From Candidatus Falkowella caecavicola (GTDB taxonomy: Bacteria > Bacillota > Clostridia > Oscillospirales > Ruminococcaceae), in the NCBI GenBank assembly GCA_904420125.1, contig CAJFUK010000074.1, positions 1 to 33,920 of the forward strand: DNA of 33,920 nucleotides, in the 5' to 3' direction. The notes under the pieces are model-generated. The model did no database searches, was not told where the DNA came from, and worked only from the letters and a program-made list of their open reading frames with translations. Below, one piece after another: positions 7,200 through 16,139 of the stretch. The position numbers and the translations under genes are program-made. Position 1 is the first letter of the stretch. Each line of letters opens with the position of its first letter.

Positions 7200-8702
7200 C
7201 TATTTTTTCAGCCCTGCATCTATGATCTGATAGACCGCTTCCATATCGAGTGTATCCCGCATTGTCTGCGCCAACAGGTCAAATTGTTTTTCTTTATATC
7301 CGGCCGCATCAAAGGCGGCCAGTGTCTGTGGTGCGATTCCCTTATAAGCATATAAAGCTTCTCCAAGGGCCGATAAAATTTCCCCGTTGTCAAAAATGCC
7401 ATGCAAATAGGTGCCATAGACATTCCCTGCCTGCATTCCATCAGCATAAGATACTTCTCCGTCGGCATGCAGGAAAGCAAACGGCACTTCCTGCCCTTCT
7501 GTGCGTCCCATATGGATTTCATATCCCTGTACCGGTTTACCGGACAGAGGAGCAAAAATCCCTTTTAACTCTCCTACCGTCCCCGTCACCTGCCGGCGCT
7601 GTTTTGTTGTCGAAAAGACCGTGTCGGCCGCAAATAATCCCAGACCGTTGATCTGACCACCGCCTTCTGCGTTTTCCGGATCCGACAGCCGGCGGCAAAG
7701 CATTTGATATCCGCCGCAGATTCCCATTAATGGCTTGCCAGCCGCAGCATGTTTGAGAATCAGTGTTTCCAGACCGCTTTCTCGCAGCCATTTTAAATCT
7801 CCCATCGTGTTTTTCGTGCCGGGTAAAATGACAAAATCCGGATTTCCCCATTCTTTCAAATGACCGATATATCGTACCGAGGCGCCTGGAATCTGAGAAA
7901 GCAGATTGAAATCCGTAAAATTAGAAATCCGTGGCAAACGGATGACCGCAATGTCCAGCAGTCCGCCGCCTTCTGCCTGAAACCGTTCAGACAGGCTGTC
8001 CTCGTCATCCAGATCCAAATACATGTAAGGCACAACCCCCAGCGTCGGAACATGGACCAGATCTTCCAACATCACCAGTCCGGGCTTCAAAATTTCCACA
8101 TCGCCCCGGAACTTATTAATGACTGTTCCCTTCACCATGTCCCGTTCTTCCGGTTCCAGCAGCATCATGGTACCGGCAAGAGAAGCAAATACACCGCCCC
8201 TGTCAATATCTCCGACCAGCAAAACGGGGGCGCCGGCAATCCGTGCCATTCCCATATTGACAATATCCTGCTGTTTTAAATTAATTTCCGCCGGACTGCC
8301 GGCGCCCTCAATCACCAGAATATCATTTTCAGCAGACAAACTGTCATAAGCCTTACGGATATCCGGAATCAGTCTGGTTTTATATTGAAAATATTCAACC
8401 GCTGGCATGTTACCCAAAACTTCCCCATTCACAATCACCTGTGAGCCCCGGTCGCTGGTCGGCTTTAAGAGAATCGGATTCATTCGGACATCAGGCGCAA
8501 TTCCGGCCGCTTCCGCCTGCATCACTTGCGCCCGTCCCATCTCATAACCATCAGCCGTGATATACGAATTCAGCGCCATATTCTGCGACTTAAAGGGCGC
8601 TACCCGATATCCATCCTGTTTAAAAATACGGCAAAGACCTGCTGCCAGCAGGCTTTTTCCGGCACTGGACATGGTTCCCTGAATCATAATTGCTTTTGCC
8701 AT
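7200..8702 (-). CDS. cbiP: Cobyric acid synthase (glutamine-hydrolysing)
   Basis: CbiP amidates the b, d, e and g side chains of adenosylcobyrinate a,c-diamide using glutamine and ATP. The N-terminal ATPase domain begins [17 protein letters not shown] with the dethiobiotin-synthetase-like P-loop at about 9-17, followed by [10 protein letters not shown]. The C-terminal class I glutaminase-like domain has the nucleophile cysteine in GICGGYQML (about 329) and the histidine in GTYLHGIFD (about 434). Length of 500 is normal. I start at the ATG at 8702, because GGAAAGG is 9 bp upstream; an ATG three codons earlier abuts that site and is too close. It lies between cobD and cobO. Confidence 0.96.
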   Translation of the reverse strand: MAKAIMIQGTMSSAGKSLLAAGLCRIFKQDGYRVAPFKSQNMALNSYITADGYEMGRAQVMQAEAAGIAPDVRMNPILLKPTSDRGSQVIVNGEVLGNMPAVEYFQYKTRLIPDIRKAYDSLSAENDILVIEGAGSPAEINLKQQDIVNMGMARIAGAPVLLVGDIDRGGVFASLAGTMMLLEPEERDMVKGTVINKFRGDVEILKPGLVMLEDLVHVPTLGVVPYMYLDLDDEDSLSERFQAEGGGLLDIAVIRLPRISNFTDFNLLSQIPGASVRYIGHLKEWGNPDFVILPGTKNTMGDLKWLRESGLETLILKHAAAGKPLMGICGGYQMLCRRLSDPENAEGGGQINGLGLFAADTVFSTTKQRRQVTGTVGELKGIFAPLSGKPVQGYEIHMGRTEGQEVPFAFLHADGEVSYADGMQAGNVYGTYLHGIFDNGEILSALGEALYAYKGIAPQTLAAFDAAGYKEKQFDLLAQTMRDTLDMEAVYQIIDAGLKK

Positions 8703-8765
8703 ATGTTCCATCCTTTCCGGCGTTTCCTCATTGCTTTCCTGGAAAAGCGCTCCTTCATTTTTGCT

Positions 8766-9824
8766 TTAACGTGTGGACAGTATTTTTTCAAGGCTTTCGA
8801 TCAGCCGTATATTTTCCGCATGGGTACGAACAGCGGCCCGGTAAAATCCCGGCTCCAATCCGTAAAAACCGGCGCAGGAACGGAGGAGAATCCCCTCGGG
8901 CAATAATTTTTTTTCCAGATCCGCCTGCCCGGCATAAAAAAACAGGAAATTAGCCATAGATCCGTAAACTGTCAGCCCCAGCTTCTGCAGCGCCTCCCGC
9001 AGATACTGGCGTTCCTGTCGGATCAGGCTGGCTGTATCCGCTCGATATCCCCCGGCATCTAACGCTGCCAGTCCAGCCTGCTGTGCAATTGTGGATACGT
9101 TCCATGGCTGTCCAGCCTGTGACAGTTTGGCCAAAACCGATGGATCCGCACAGATACAGTATCCCAGCCGCAGGCCGGCCATGGCGTAAATTTTGGTAAA
9201 TGCTTTGAGTATGATCAAATTCGGAAATTCCCGAAGCCAGGGTTTCATCGTATATTGAGAAGGCTCGTCCAAAAAATCATTAAAACATTCGTCCAAAACC
9301 ATCAGTGCCCCTTTCTCTGCACAGACGCGAAGCACTGGCAACAGATGTTCCGGTTTTTCCACACAGCCAGTCGGATTATTGGGATTACAGAAAAATACAA
9401 TATCCGTTCCCTGCCGGATCTGTTGGGCAAAATCCGGATCCATTCTAAACCCATTTTCCCGTCGGAACGGAGAGAAAATGATCCGGCTGCACCCGGATGC
9501 CTTCAGTGCCCGTTCATATTCAGAAAAGGTGGGGGCCGGCAAAAGGGCACAGTCCGGCGAAAAAGCATAGCAGATCCGATCAATGAGATCGGCCGCACCG
9601 TTTCCAAAATACAGCCATTCTGCCGGCAGGTTCTCTGCGGCGCCCACTGCCTTTTTTAACTCCCTGCATGCAATATCCGGATAGGCTTCCAGACCGGCGG
9701 TGTCCGCCAGTCTCTCCCGTACCTCTGCCGGAAGTCCCAGCGGATTAAGGCTTGCCGAAAAATCCAGTGGCCGTTCCCCGAATTGTTCCATATAAGTATA
9801 GATATCCCCGCCGTGTTTTTGCAT
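8766..9824 (-). CDS. cobD: L-threonine-O-3-phosphate decarboxylase
   Basis: This PLP enzyme makes (R)-1-amino-2-propanol O-2-phosphate, the aminopropanol linker that CbiB attaches to cobyric acid. The 352-residue protein is a class I/II aminotransferase relative. It has HGGDIYTY at the N-terminus, NPNNPTG at 147-153, LDECFNDF, and the PLP lysine (about 211) in FTKIYAMAGLRLGY. The ATG at 9824 is chosen because AAAGGACGG precedes it and HGGDIY is the family's normal beginning; upstream in-frame residues are unrelated. It follows cbiB by 37 bp. The phosphothreonine supply (PduX kinase) is not encoded here. Confidence 0.95.
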   Translation of the reverse strand: MQKHGGDIYTYMEQFGERPLDFSASLNPLGLPAEVRERLADTAGLEAYPDIACRELKKAVGAAENLPAEWLYFGNGAADLIDRICYAFSPDCALLPAPTFSEYERALKASGCSRIIFSPFRRENGFRMDPDFAQQIRQGTDIVFFCNPNNPTGCVEKPEHLLPVLRVCAEKGALMVLDECFNDFLDEPSQYTMKPWLREFPNLIILKAFTKIYAMAGLRLGYCICADPSVLAKLSQAGQPWNVSTIAQQAGLAALDAGGYRADTASLIRQERQYLREALQKLGLTVYGSMANFLFFYAGQADLEKKLLPEGILLRSCAGFYGLEPGFYRAAVRTHAENIRLIESLEKILSTR

Positions 9825-9861
9825 GGTATCCGTCCTTTCTTTCAGGGTTAGAACTGCTGGA

Positions 9862-10842
9862 TTAAATATGTACCAGCAGAAGAATCCCCGCCCGGAGCAG
9901 GCAGGAGACAACAAGACCGATACAGGCTGTGCATGTCATCAGCCGGTTGGCCCGACGGATATCCTCCGGTTCAATCTCCCGCAAAGGATCTCCAATGGTT
10001 GGCTTATGGTGTACCTCTCCAAAATAAACAGCGTCCCCGGCAAGCTGCAGCCCCAATGCACCGGCACAAACCGCTTCGGTCTGCGCACTGTTTGGACTGG
10101 CATGGTTACGCCGGTCTCTTCTCCAGATCTTCCAGGCATTTTTCGGACGCATCCGCAGCAGCACCGCGCTCAGAAGCATAAATAACGCAGACAGCCGGGC
10201 AGGAATCCAGTTTGCCCAGTCATCCAACCTGGCGGCAACCCGGCCGAAATAAAGATATTTTTCGTTTTTATAACCGATCATAGAATCCAAAGTATTGATC
10301 GCCTTATAGAAAAAGCCGAAAGGAGCGCCGCCGATCGCCATAAAGAAAAGCGGTGCAATAATTCCATCCGATGTATTTTCTGCCACCGTCTCCACAGCCG
10401 CACGTGTCACCCTCTGCGCATCCAGCACCGATGTATCCCGTCCGACAATATAGGAAAGCCAGTGCCGTGCTTCGGGAAGATTTCCCTGCACAAGCGGCGG
10501 ATATACCTTCATACTCTCTTTCCGCAGGGACTTTACAGCCAAAATCTGATAACAGAAAATGATCTCAACGCCAATGCGCAGATAAGGATGGATCAGCCCA
10601 CAAAGCCAGAGAATTCCCAATGGGATGGCGAAAGAAAGCAGGATAATCAAAACCGCCAGCACACTGCCGGCCACCAGTTCTCCTTTAGGCGTCTTGGGAA
10701 AAATCCTGCGCAGGATTTTTTCCCCTTTGCTGATTCCGGCGCCGATCAGACAGACCGGATGCGGAATACAGTGAGGATCCCCCAGAATCAGATCCAGTGT
10801 AAAACCTGCTGCCAATATCAGTATTCCTGTCCATATTTCCAT
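9862..10842 (-). CDS. cbiB: Adenosylcobinamide-phosphate synthase
   Basis: CbiB is an integral membrane enzyme joining aminopropanol phosphate to adenosylcobyric acid. The 326-residue protein has several hydrophobic spans (near residues 5-25, 55-85, 90-105, 205-225 and the C-terminus). Conserved family blocks are LDLILGDPHCIPHPVCLIG near the N-terminus, WLSYIVGRDTSVLD, AAVETVAENTSDGIIAPLFF and NTLDSMIGYKNEKY. The ATG at 10842 has a weak GGGGAG/GGA site. It follows the CobU-like/CobC fusion by 21 bp and precedes cobD, which makes its co-substrate. Confidence 0.95.
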   Translation of the reverse strand: MEIWTGILILAAGFTLDLILGDPHCIPHPVCLIGAGISKGEKILRRIFPKTPKGELVAGSVLAVLIILLSFAIPLGILWLCGLIHPYLRIGVEIIFCYQILAVKSLRKESMKVYPPLVQGNLPEARHWLSYIVGRDTSVLDAQRVTRAAVETVAENTSDGIIAPLFFMAIGGAPFGFFYKAINTLDSMIGYKNEKYLYFGRVAARLDDWANWIPARLSALFMLLSAVLLRMRPKNAWKIWRRDRRNHASPNSAQTEAVCAGALGLQLAGDAVYFGEVHHKPTIGDPLREIEPEDIRRANRLMTCTACIGLVVSCLLRAGILLLVHI

Positions 10843-10863
10843 TTCTGTTTCCAGCTCCCCTGT

Positions 10864-11847
10864 CTAATCTTCTGACTTCCGGCGAATCCGACGGACCAGT
10901 TCGGCATGAAAGTCTCTGTCTATCCGAAGGTAAAATCCTTCTCCGTTGGAGACATGCCAATCGTAAAATCCGCCCTGTTCCGGAAACAGATAAGCCATCA
11001 CAGACATGATGGTTCCTCCATGGCAGATGATGGCGCCCTGGCGGATGCCGTTTGCCTGCATGCTGACAAGGCTTTTCAAAAATCCGCCCACCGAACGCGC
11101 CCGAAAAGCAGAGGGTTCTTCGCCGCCAGGAAAAGCCGTCTGTCCTCCGGTATCAATAAATCGCTGATAATCAGGATCACCATTTAATTCCTGATAATTT
11201 TTCCCTTCAAATGCGCCAAATGAACATTCCCGCAATTCCGGATTCTGTTCTATAGGCGTTTCCGGATAAATTTCCCTTGCCGTCTGTATACAGCGCGTCA
11301 AAGGACTGCTATATATCCTCTCTGCTGCAGGATACAGCCCTGCAGTCCGATTTTTTTGAAGCGCCCTGATTCCCTCCGGACAAACCGGTTGATCCAGCAG
11401 GCCGATGTAACGGTTTTCCCGGTTGCCTTCTGTTATTCCATGACGAATCAGAGCAACGAATATTGGCCGTTGTTCCTTCAGGACCTGGGGAATGCCGCAG
11501 CAAATCCGTATGACACAGCATGCCTTTTCCGCCAGCAGACAGCAGGTTCTCCCTACATCTTCCCGCCAGTCACGGTCCTGACGTGCCACCGGCACAATCC
11601 CCTGTCCAATTTCATCGCAAAGAATCGTAATATCCTCTTTTATATGTTCTGCGGTCCAGGATACCGGATCCAGTCCTGCCTGCCGCAACCGCTGTACCAG
11701 CAGATGAAAATGATTGCATACCGGACGGGAAAACGCTTCTGCCAGCGGACAAACAGCTCCGTCGGTTACATCCTGTTCCGTCCATTCACCTGTCCGAAGC
11801 GCATAAGAAAGCTTTCCCTGGCCTCGTCCCCCCAGAATCAGTATCAT
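10864..11847 (-). CDS. cobC: Fusion: degenerate CobU-like kinase domain plus alpha-ribazole phosphatase (CobC)
   Basis: The 327-residue protein joins two parts. Residues 1 to about 130 resemble CobU: a P-loop-like GGRGQGKLSYA in which the usual Ser/Thr after GK is leucine, then CDEIGQGIVPVARQDRDWRE, which matches the VTNEVGMGIVP region of CobU. From about 135 a histidine phosphatase begins (ALIRHGITEGN with the catalytic RHG, RIYSSPLTRC, ELRECSFGAFEGK, ICHGGTIMS). The phosphatase half would dephosphorylate alpha-ribazole or adenosylcobalamin 5'-phosphate. The N-terminal half may be a non-canonical or regulatory copy, since a complete cobU lies two genes upstream. The ATG at 11847 follows GGAGGAG; it overlaps nothing and sits 17 bp after cobS. 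Confidence 0.88.
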   Translation of the reverse strand: MILILGGRGQGKLSYALRTGEWTEQDVTDGAVCPLAEAFSRPVCNHFHLLVQRLRQAGLDPVSWTAEHIKEDITILCDEIGQGIVPVARQDRDWREDVGRTCCLLAEKACCVIRICCGIPQVLKEQRPIFVALIRHGITEGNRENRYIGLLDQPVCPEGIRALQKNRTAGLYPAAERIYSSPLTRCIQTAREIYPETPIEQNPELRECSFGAFEGKNYQELNGDPDYQRFIDTGGQTAFPGGEEPSAFRARSVGGFLKSLVSMQANGIRQGAIICHGGTIMSVMAYLFPEQGGFYDWHVSNGEGFYLRIDRDFHAELVRRIRRKSED

Positions 11848-11864
11848 CCTTTTCTCTCCTCCCG

Positions 11865-12626
11865 TTAACCCATCAGGGCGCATACCATTAAAATCATCAG
11901 CTCGGTCAACTGTACCAGCAAGCCGCAAAGGTCTCCGGTAATACCGCCAAACTGTTTTTTACTCATTCTGTAAAACCATAAAAAGAGCAGCCCGATAAGT
12001 AATACAATGACACTGCCGGCAACCACTGAACAATCTAGAAAAAGCAACAGGCACAAGGCCAGATAGATGGTCAGTACCACCCTGACCGGGCGCTTGGCGG
12101 CTGCATCCGAAAAAGTATGGGCAAGGCCCGAATTCTTTGCGCAGGGAAAAGAAACAACCGTTAAAGCGCCCAGTGCCCGGCTGAAAACAAAGCCCACAGC
12201 CACAATCGGCAGCAGGGAAGGCCGCGCGTATAGCTGTCCCTGCAAGCCAAACAGCAGCAGCAGATATCCTACGCATCCCAGCACTCCAAATGCGCCTACA
12301 TGGGAATCCTTTAAAATCGTCAGCTTCTTCTCCTGATCTCCGTATGAAAACAGAGCGTCACAGGAATCAATCAGTCCGTCCATATGGATCCCTCCGGAAA
12401 CAAGAACAGGAAGAAGCGCTGCGACCACCGCATACAATAACGGCGAAAGCGCCAGTTCCTGTCCGGCCCAGATCCAAATCCAGAGCAAAAAACCAATAAC
12501 CGCACCGGCTAAGGGATAAAAACAGTAAGCATACCGCATGCTTTTTTTATTCCACTCCACCTGCGGCATGGGAATAATTGTATACATGGAAAATGCGACT
12601 GCAAAGCCGCGCAGTAAATCTTTCAT
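11865..12626 (-). CDS. cobS: Adenosylcobinamide-GDP ribazoletransferase (cobalamin synthase)
   Basis: CobS joins adenosylcobinamide-GDP and alpha-ribazole (phosphate) in the membrane, completing the nucleotide loop. The 253-residue protein has about six hydrophobic spans. Conserved blocks are FSMYTIIPMP near the N-terminus, PLAGAVIG, GGIHMDGLIDSCDALFS, ILKDSHVGAFGV, and KKQFGGITGDLCG near the C-terminus; the aspartate-rich HMDGLIDSCDAL block is the family's likely metal site. I chose the ATG at 12626 because it forms an ATGA overlap with the cobU stop; the in-frame ATG eight codons earlier lacks a ribosome binding site. Translation is probably coupled to cobU. Confidence 0.94.
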   Translation of the reverse strand: MKDLLRGFAVAFSMYTIIPMPQVEWNKKSMRYAYCFYPLAGAVIGFLLWIWIWAGQELALSPLLYAVVAALLPVLVSGGIHMDGLIDSCDALFSYGDQEKKLTILKDSHVGAFGVLGCVGYLLLLFGLQGQLYARPSLLPIVAVGFVFSRALGALTVVSFPCAKNSGLAHTFSDAAAKRPVRVVLTIYLALCLLLFLDCSVVAGSVIVLLIGLLFLWFYRMSKKQFGGITGDLCGLLVQLTELMILMVCALMG

Positions 12627-13153
12627 TCTCCGGGATGCCCCTTTCTCCATACCGGAATACCGCAGATCACCTCGGCTACAGCATCTGCGTACCCCGCCAA
12701 TTCCTGATTAATCATGCCGAGAAGGCGAATATACTCTGCTGTTTCTTCCGGATATTCTATTCCGTCTGAAAAAACCTCGTTGGTCACAACCACAAGATGG
12801 ACGTTTGCAGACAGACAGTGAATGCCTTCCAGCACAGCCTGCGCTGGATTTTTTCCGGCCGCCGCTGCCCCTTCCGGCGCATACATCTCATTGGCCAGCA
12901 AATTGGACAGACACTCTAAAAGCACTGTATCATACCCTGCCACAGGCGTACTTCCTGCGCTGACATATTGTTCGACCGTATCGAATCCCTTTCCGGCACG
13001 CAGCGTATGGTGTCTTTGAATTCGTTCTGCCGCCTCTGCTCCAAAGGGCTGCATTGTCGCAATATATAATCTGCGTCCACCCAGAACCATCGCTGTTTGT
13101 TCGGCAAATTCCGATTTTCCGCTGGCGGATCCGCCGGTAATCAAAATCAGCAT
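12623..13153 (-). CDS. cobU: Adenosylcobinamide kinase / adenosylcobinamide-phosphate guanylyltransferase
   Basis: CobU phosphorylates adenosylcobinamide and transfers GMP from GTP to give adenosylcobinamide-GDP for CobS. The 176-residue protein has normal length and a canonical P-loop GGSASGKS at 7-14. The RIQRHH motif (His 48-49) contains the likely guanylylated histidine. LLECLSNLLANEM, VVTNEVFSDGIEYPEETAEY and a C-terminal GIPVW also fit. The ATG at 13153 follows AGAGG and fits the family start (MLILITGGSASG); the longer in-frame upstream extension lies inside cbiA and is not family-like. It overlaps the cbiA end by 7 bp and cobS by ATGA. This intact copy contrasts with the degenerate CobU-like half fused to CobC downstream. 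Confidence 0.95.
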   Translation of the reverse strand: MLILITGGSASGKSEFAEQTAMVLGGRRLYIATMQPFGAEAAERIQRHHTLRAGKGFDTVEQYVSAGSTPVAGYDTVLLECLSNLLANEMYAPEGAAAAGKNPAQAVLEGIHCLSANVHLVVVTNEVFSDGIEYPEETAEYIRLLGMINQELAGYADAVAEVICGIPVWRKGHPGE

Positions 13154-14553
13154 TCCTCTGTTCCTCTTTTCACGATTTTTTCCGCCTGATATCGGCGCGC
13201 CGCATGGATAAAGCGATACGCCGCCTTCGGATTTCCGCCAAAATGGATATGGGGAAAACCAATCCACCAGGTTTCTCCGGCATGGATACAGCTCCATTTT
13301 TCTCCGCCTTTTGCACGCTGCGCCAAAAAATCTGTCCCGCAACAATCGCTGTCTGCATAATGAAATTCGTGCGCATGGAGCCGCTCTCCAGCTCGGCAGA
13401 GAAGATTATCCCGCTGCGCTTCCAATATACAGTAGCCAAAACGCACGAGCTTACGGGTCATCGCAGCATGACCCGGCACTACCCCGCACATGGGTAAAGG
13501 TAGAGATGCCGGTTCCTCCATCTCCGGAGAGCGCTGGAGATGATCCAAAGAATTCTGAAGATACAGGAAACCGCCGCATTCGGCCACAACCGGCATTCCA
13601 TCTGCCGCCGCAGCCGAAATCGCATGCCGCATTGCCTGGTTGGCGGACAGCGCTTCTGCGTATAACTCCGGATACCCGCCGCCGATATATAATCCGGAGA
13701 TTCCCTCTGGCAAACCGGCATCTTCCAACGGAGAAAACGGGACCAGTTCAGCGCCTGCCCGGCACAGCGCCTCCAATCCATCTGCATAATAAAAGCAGAA
13801 CGCCGCGTCCCTGGCAATGCCAATCCGAACATCCGGTACGGGCCATGGTTCCATTTGATCAGATAAATCCAGTGCCGGCGCAGTCCGGGCAAGCGCCAGA
13901 ATGCCGTCCAGATCCAGCGATTCTTTGGCCGCATCGGATAAAATCCGCATTTTCTCCTGAAAGTCCGCTAACTCTCCCGCCGTATACAAGCCTAAATGTC
14001 TGCTTTCAAAAGAAGCTTCCGGCAGTTCCGGTAAATAACCATAGACCGGCAGTCCTGTCTGTTCTTCCAGTATTTTTTTATAAAAGGCATACATGCCTTT
14101 GGAAACCCCGTTGAGCAGAAGTCCGGCAATCCGGTTTTCCTGAAATCCCCGGAATCCTTGTACCACCGCCGCCAGCGATAGTGCGGTTCCTTTTGGCCGC
14201 AGTGCGAGGAGTACGGGTGTTTCCGTCTGCAGGGAAATTTCGCAGGAAGACGCCTGGCTGGTACCGCCGATCCCGTCATAAAACCCCATAACCCCTTCGA
14301 TCACTGCCAGTCCGGTCTCAGCCTCTCCCCGCAGCAGAAAACGGCGAAGCGCATCGGGCGGACAGAGAAAACTGTCCAGGTTCCGGGCCGGCCGGCCTGT
14401 AATACGGGTATGGTACATGGTGTCAATATAATCCGGACCGCATTTATAGGAGGCTGGAGAACAGCTCCGATCAACAAGTGCCTGCAGAATCGCCGCTGTC
14501 AGCGTTGTCTTTCCGCAGCCGCTCCCTGTCCCTGCAATCATAAACCGCGCCAT
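13147..14553 (-). CDS. cbiA: Cobyrinate a,c-diamide synthase
   Basis: CbiA amidates the a and c side chains of cobyrinate using glutamine and ATP, the first amidation step. The 468-residue protein has the N-terminal P-loop GTGSGCGKTT, YKCGPDYIDTMYH, VIEGVMGFYDGIGG, and the glutaminase-like C-terminal domain with GGGYPELYAEAL and the cysteine in VVAECGGFLYL. A late HEFHYAD block is also typical. The ATG at 14553 follows AAGGAGAG. The gene follows cbiET by 21 bp. Length and motifs are complete. Confidence 0.96.
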   Translation of the reverse strand: MARFMIAGTGSGCGKTTLTAAILQALVDRSCSPASYKCGPDYIDTMYHTRITGRPARNLDSFLCPPDALRRFLLRGEAETGLAVIEGVMGFYDGIGGTSQASSCEISLQTETPVLLALRPKGTALSLAAVVQGFRGFQENRIAGLLLNGVSKGMYAFYKKILEEQTGLPVYGYLPELPEASFESRHLGLYTAGELADFQEKMRILSDAAKESLDLDGILALARTAPALDLSDQMEPWPVPDVRIGIARDAAFCFYYADGLEALCRAGAELVPFSPLEDAGLPEGISGLYIGGGYPELYAEALSANQAMRHAISAAAADGMPVVAECGGFLYLQNSLDHLQRSPEMEEPASLPLPMCGVVPGHAAMTRKLVRFGYCILEAQRDNLLCRAGERLHAHEFHYADSDCCGTDFLAQRAKGGEKWSCIHAGETWWIGFPHIHFGGNPKAAYRFIHAARRYQAEKIVKRGTEEC

Positions 14554-14574
14554 ACCGTCTCTCCTTTTCCTTTT

Positions 14575-15747
14575 CTATCCTTCACCCCGCAGAATCATAT
14601 AAATCGGATTCTGTGCGGTCAGCATATGATAACGCCCGGCTTTTCTGGTGCGGGACACCTGAAGCTGGATCACCTCAGACGAACGGCCGTTTGCTTCCAG
14701 CGCGGACACTGCCTCCTGCAGTGTCTCCAGCGTTACCGCTGTGATACAGATGCGTACTGCCGGATTTTTTGTCTCCGCGCACTGGATGATCTGTCCAAGA
14801 TTTCCCCCGCTGCCGCCAATAAATATCGCATCTGGAGCCGGAAGATCCTCCAGCGCGTCCGGCGCTTCCCCAGCAACCGGCAGGACATTGTAAGCGCCCA
14901 GCTTCTGCCGGTTTTTTTCTATTAACATAAGTGCATCCGGTTCCCGCTCTATTGCATAAACTGTACCGTTGTGTGCCGCCCTGGCCAGTGCAATGGAAAC
15001 AGAGCCCGTTCCTGCGCCCACATCCCATACACAGTCGTCAGGTGCAGGATGCAGCCGTGCAACAGACAGCATGCGAACCTCTTCCTTGGTCATCGGCACT
15101 TCTCCACGGATAAAATCCGTATCCCGCGGTGGAAGATGCGGATCCTGATACCGATCGTTTTCGATCAGGAGGACGGTTAAATCGGAAAAACTTTCCATCG
15201 AAAGCGACTGTGCGGTTCCGGATAAAATTCGTTCTGTTTCGGCAGACAGGTTTTCTCCCGCAAAAACCCGCAGATCGGGAAGGCCTGCGTCACAGAGCAT
15301 CCGGCAAATTTCCTGCGCCCGATTCGCGCCGCCGGTCAATAAAAAGACAGCCGGATGATAGGAAACCGCACCCAGAAAAGAGCTGTTTCGGCCATGCAAA
15401 CTGATAAAAGGCAGATTTTCGTATCCCCTGCCGAGCTTTGCACAAAAATACTGCATACTGCTGATGCCGCAGAGAACTTCCGTTTCCGCCTTTCCTTCCA
15501 GTTGACGCAACAGCAGTTTCGCCATACTGAAAAAACCTGCATCTCCAGAAACCAGAATCATACAGTCGCCATCGGTTTCCAATGCACGCGTAGCCATTTC
15601 GGACAGTGGGCAGGGCTCAGCCGGCAGCGAAATTCTCGCCGCCAAACCTTCTGCTGCCAGAATCCGTGCAACCTGTCCAGCACGTTGCTGCACCTGTGGC
15701 GTGATCAACAGTGAGCTGCCCGGTCCTACCGCTGCGATACTGATCAT
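14575..15747 (-). CDS. cbiET: Fused cobalt-precorrin-7 C5-methyltransferase / cobalt-precorrin-6B C15-methyltransferase (decarboxylating)
   Basis: The 390-residue fusion carries out methylation at C5 and C15 and decarboxylation of the C12 acetate. Residues 1 to about 195 form CbiE (tetrapyrrole methylase fold: AAVGPGSSLLITP, ILVSGDAGFFSMAKLL, VLCGISSMQYFCAKLG). Residues about 200-390 form CbiT (class I SAM methyltransferase: VWDVGAGTGSVSIALA, then YAIEREPDALMLIEKN and AIFIGGSGG). CbiE-CbiT fusions, like aerobic CobL, are common in Firmicutes. The ATG at 15747 overlaps the cbiX stop (ATGA) and uses an AAGGATG site within cbiX. Confidence 0.95.
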   Translation of the reverse strand: MISIAAVGPGSSLLITPQVQQRAGQVARILAAEGLAARISLPAEPCPLSEMATRALETDGDCMILVSGDAGFFSMAKLLLRQLEGKAETEVLCGISSMQYFCAKLGRGYENLPFISLHGRNSSFLGAVSYHPAVFLLTGGANRAQEICRMLCDAGLPDLRVFAGENLSAETERILSGTAQSLSMESFSDLTVLLIENDRYQDPHLPPRDTDFIRGEVPMTKEEVRMLSVARLHPAPDDCVWDVGAGTGSVSIALARAAHNGTVYAIEREPDALMLIEKNRQKLGAYNVLPVAGEAPDALEDLPAPDAIFIGGSGGNLGQIIQCAETKNPAVRICITAVTLETLQEAVSALEANGRSSEVIQLQVSRTRKAGRYHMLTAQNPIYMILRGEG

Positions 15748-16109
15748 AACGCATCCTTTACACGGTCTGCCAGAATATCTGCCAGCCGCGGATCAGCCCC
15801 CAGCGTTTTTCCCATTCGCACACGAATCGACGGATGTTTCTCGGTAAATGCACGGATCTCATTGGGAATATCCTCCTGAATATGAATCCCGGAAAAAAGG
15901 AAATACGGCACAACCGTAATCTCTTCCGCGCCCTGCTGCACCAGCTCTATCAGCCCTGCCCCCAACGTCTTTTCGCAGAACTGCAGATAAGCATGGGATA
16001 AGAGAGTTTCCGGCAGCCGGTCATGCAGCATATCCATGATGGCTTCCAATGTCTTCTGTGTTTCCGGTTCCCGGCTTCCATGTGCCAAAATCAAAACGCC
16101 CTGTTTCAT
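15744..16109 (-). CDS. cbiX: Sirohydrochlorin cobaltochelatase, short CbiX type
   Basis: CbiX inserts cobalt(II) into sirohydrochlorin, committing the tetrapyrrole to cobalamin. The 121-residue protein is the short, single-domain CbiX that works as a homodimer. Metal/substrate histidines are visible in LILAHGSRE (His10) and in FLFSGIHIQED (His76). It lacks the His-rich C-terminal tail of long CbiX proteins. The ATG at 16109 follows GGGAGG; an in-frame ATG six codons earlier lacks a site. It is coupled to cbiET by an ATGA overlap and would receive cobalt imported by CbiMNQO. Confidence 0.93.
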   Translation of the reverse strand: MKQGVLILAHGSREPETQKTLEAIMDMLHDRLPETLLSHAYLQFCEKTLGAGLIELVQQGAEEITVVPYFLFSGIHIQEDIPNEIRAFTEKHPSIRVRMGKTLGADPRLADILADRVKDAL

Positions 16110-16139
16110 GATTGGTCCTCCCGTCATTTATGTATCTTT

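Noticed and set aside
13311-14114. A 267-codon plus-strand open frame opposite cbiA, and similar long antisense frames across the operon
   Set aside because: They lie fully antisense to well-supported genes, have proline/arginine-rich low-information translations and no ribosome binding sites. They reflect the GC-rich codon pattern of the real genes.
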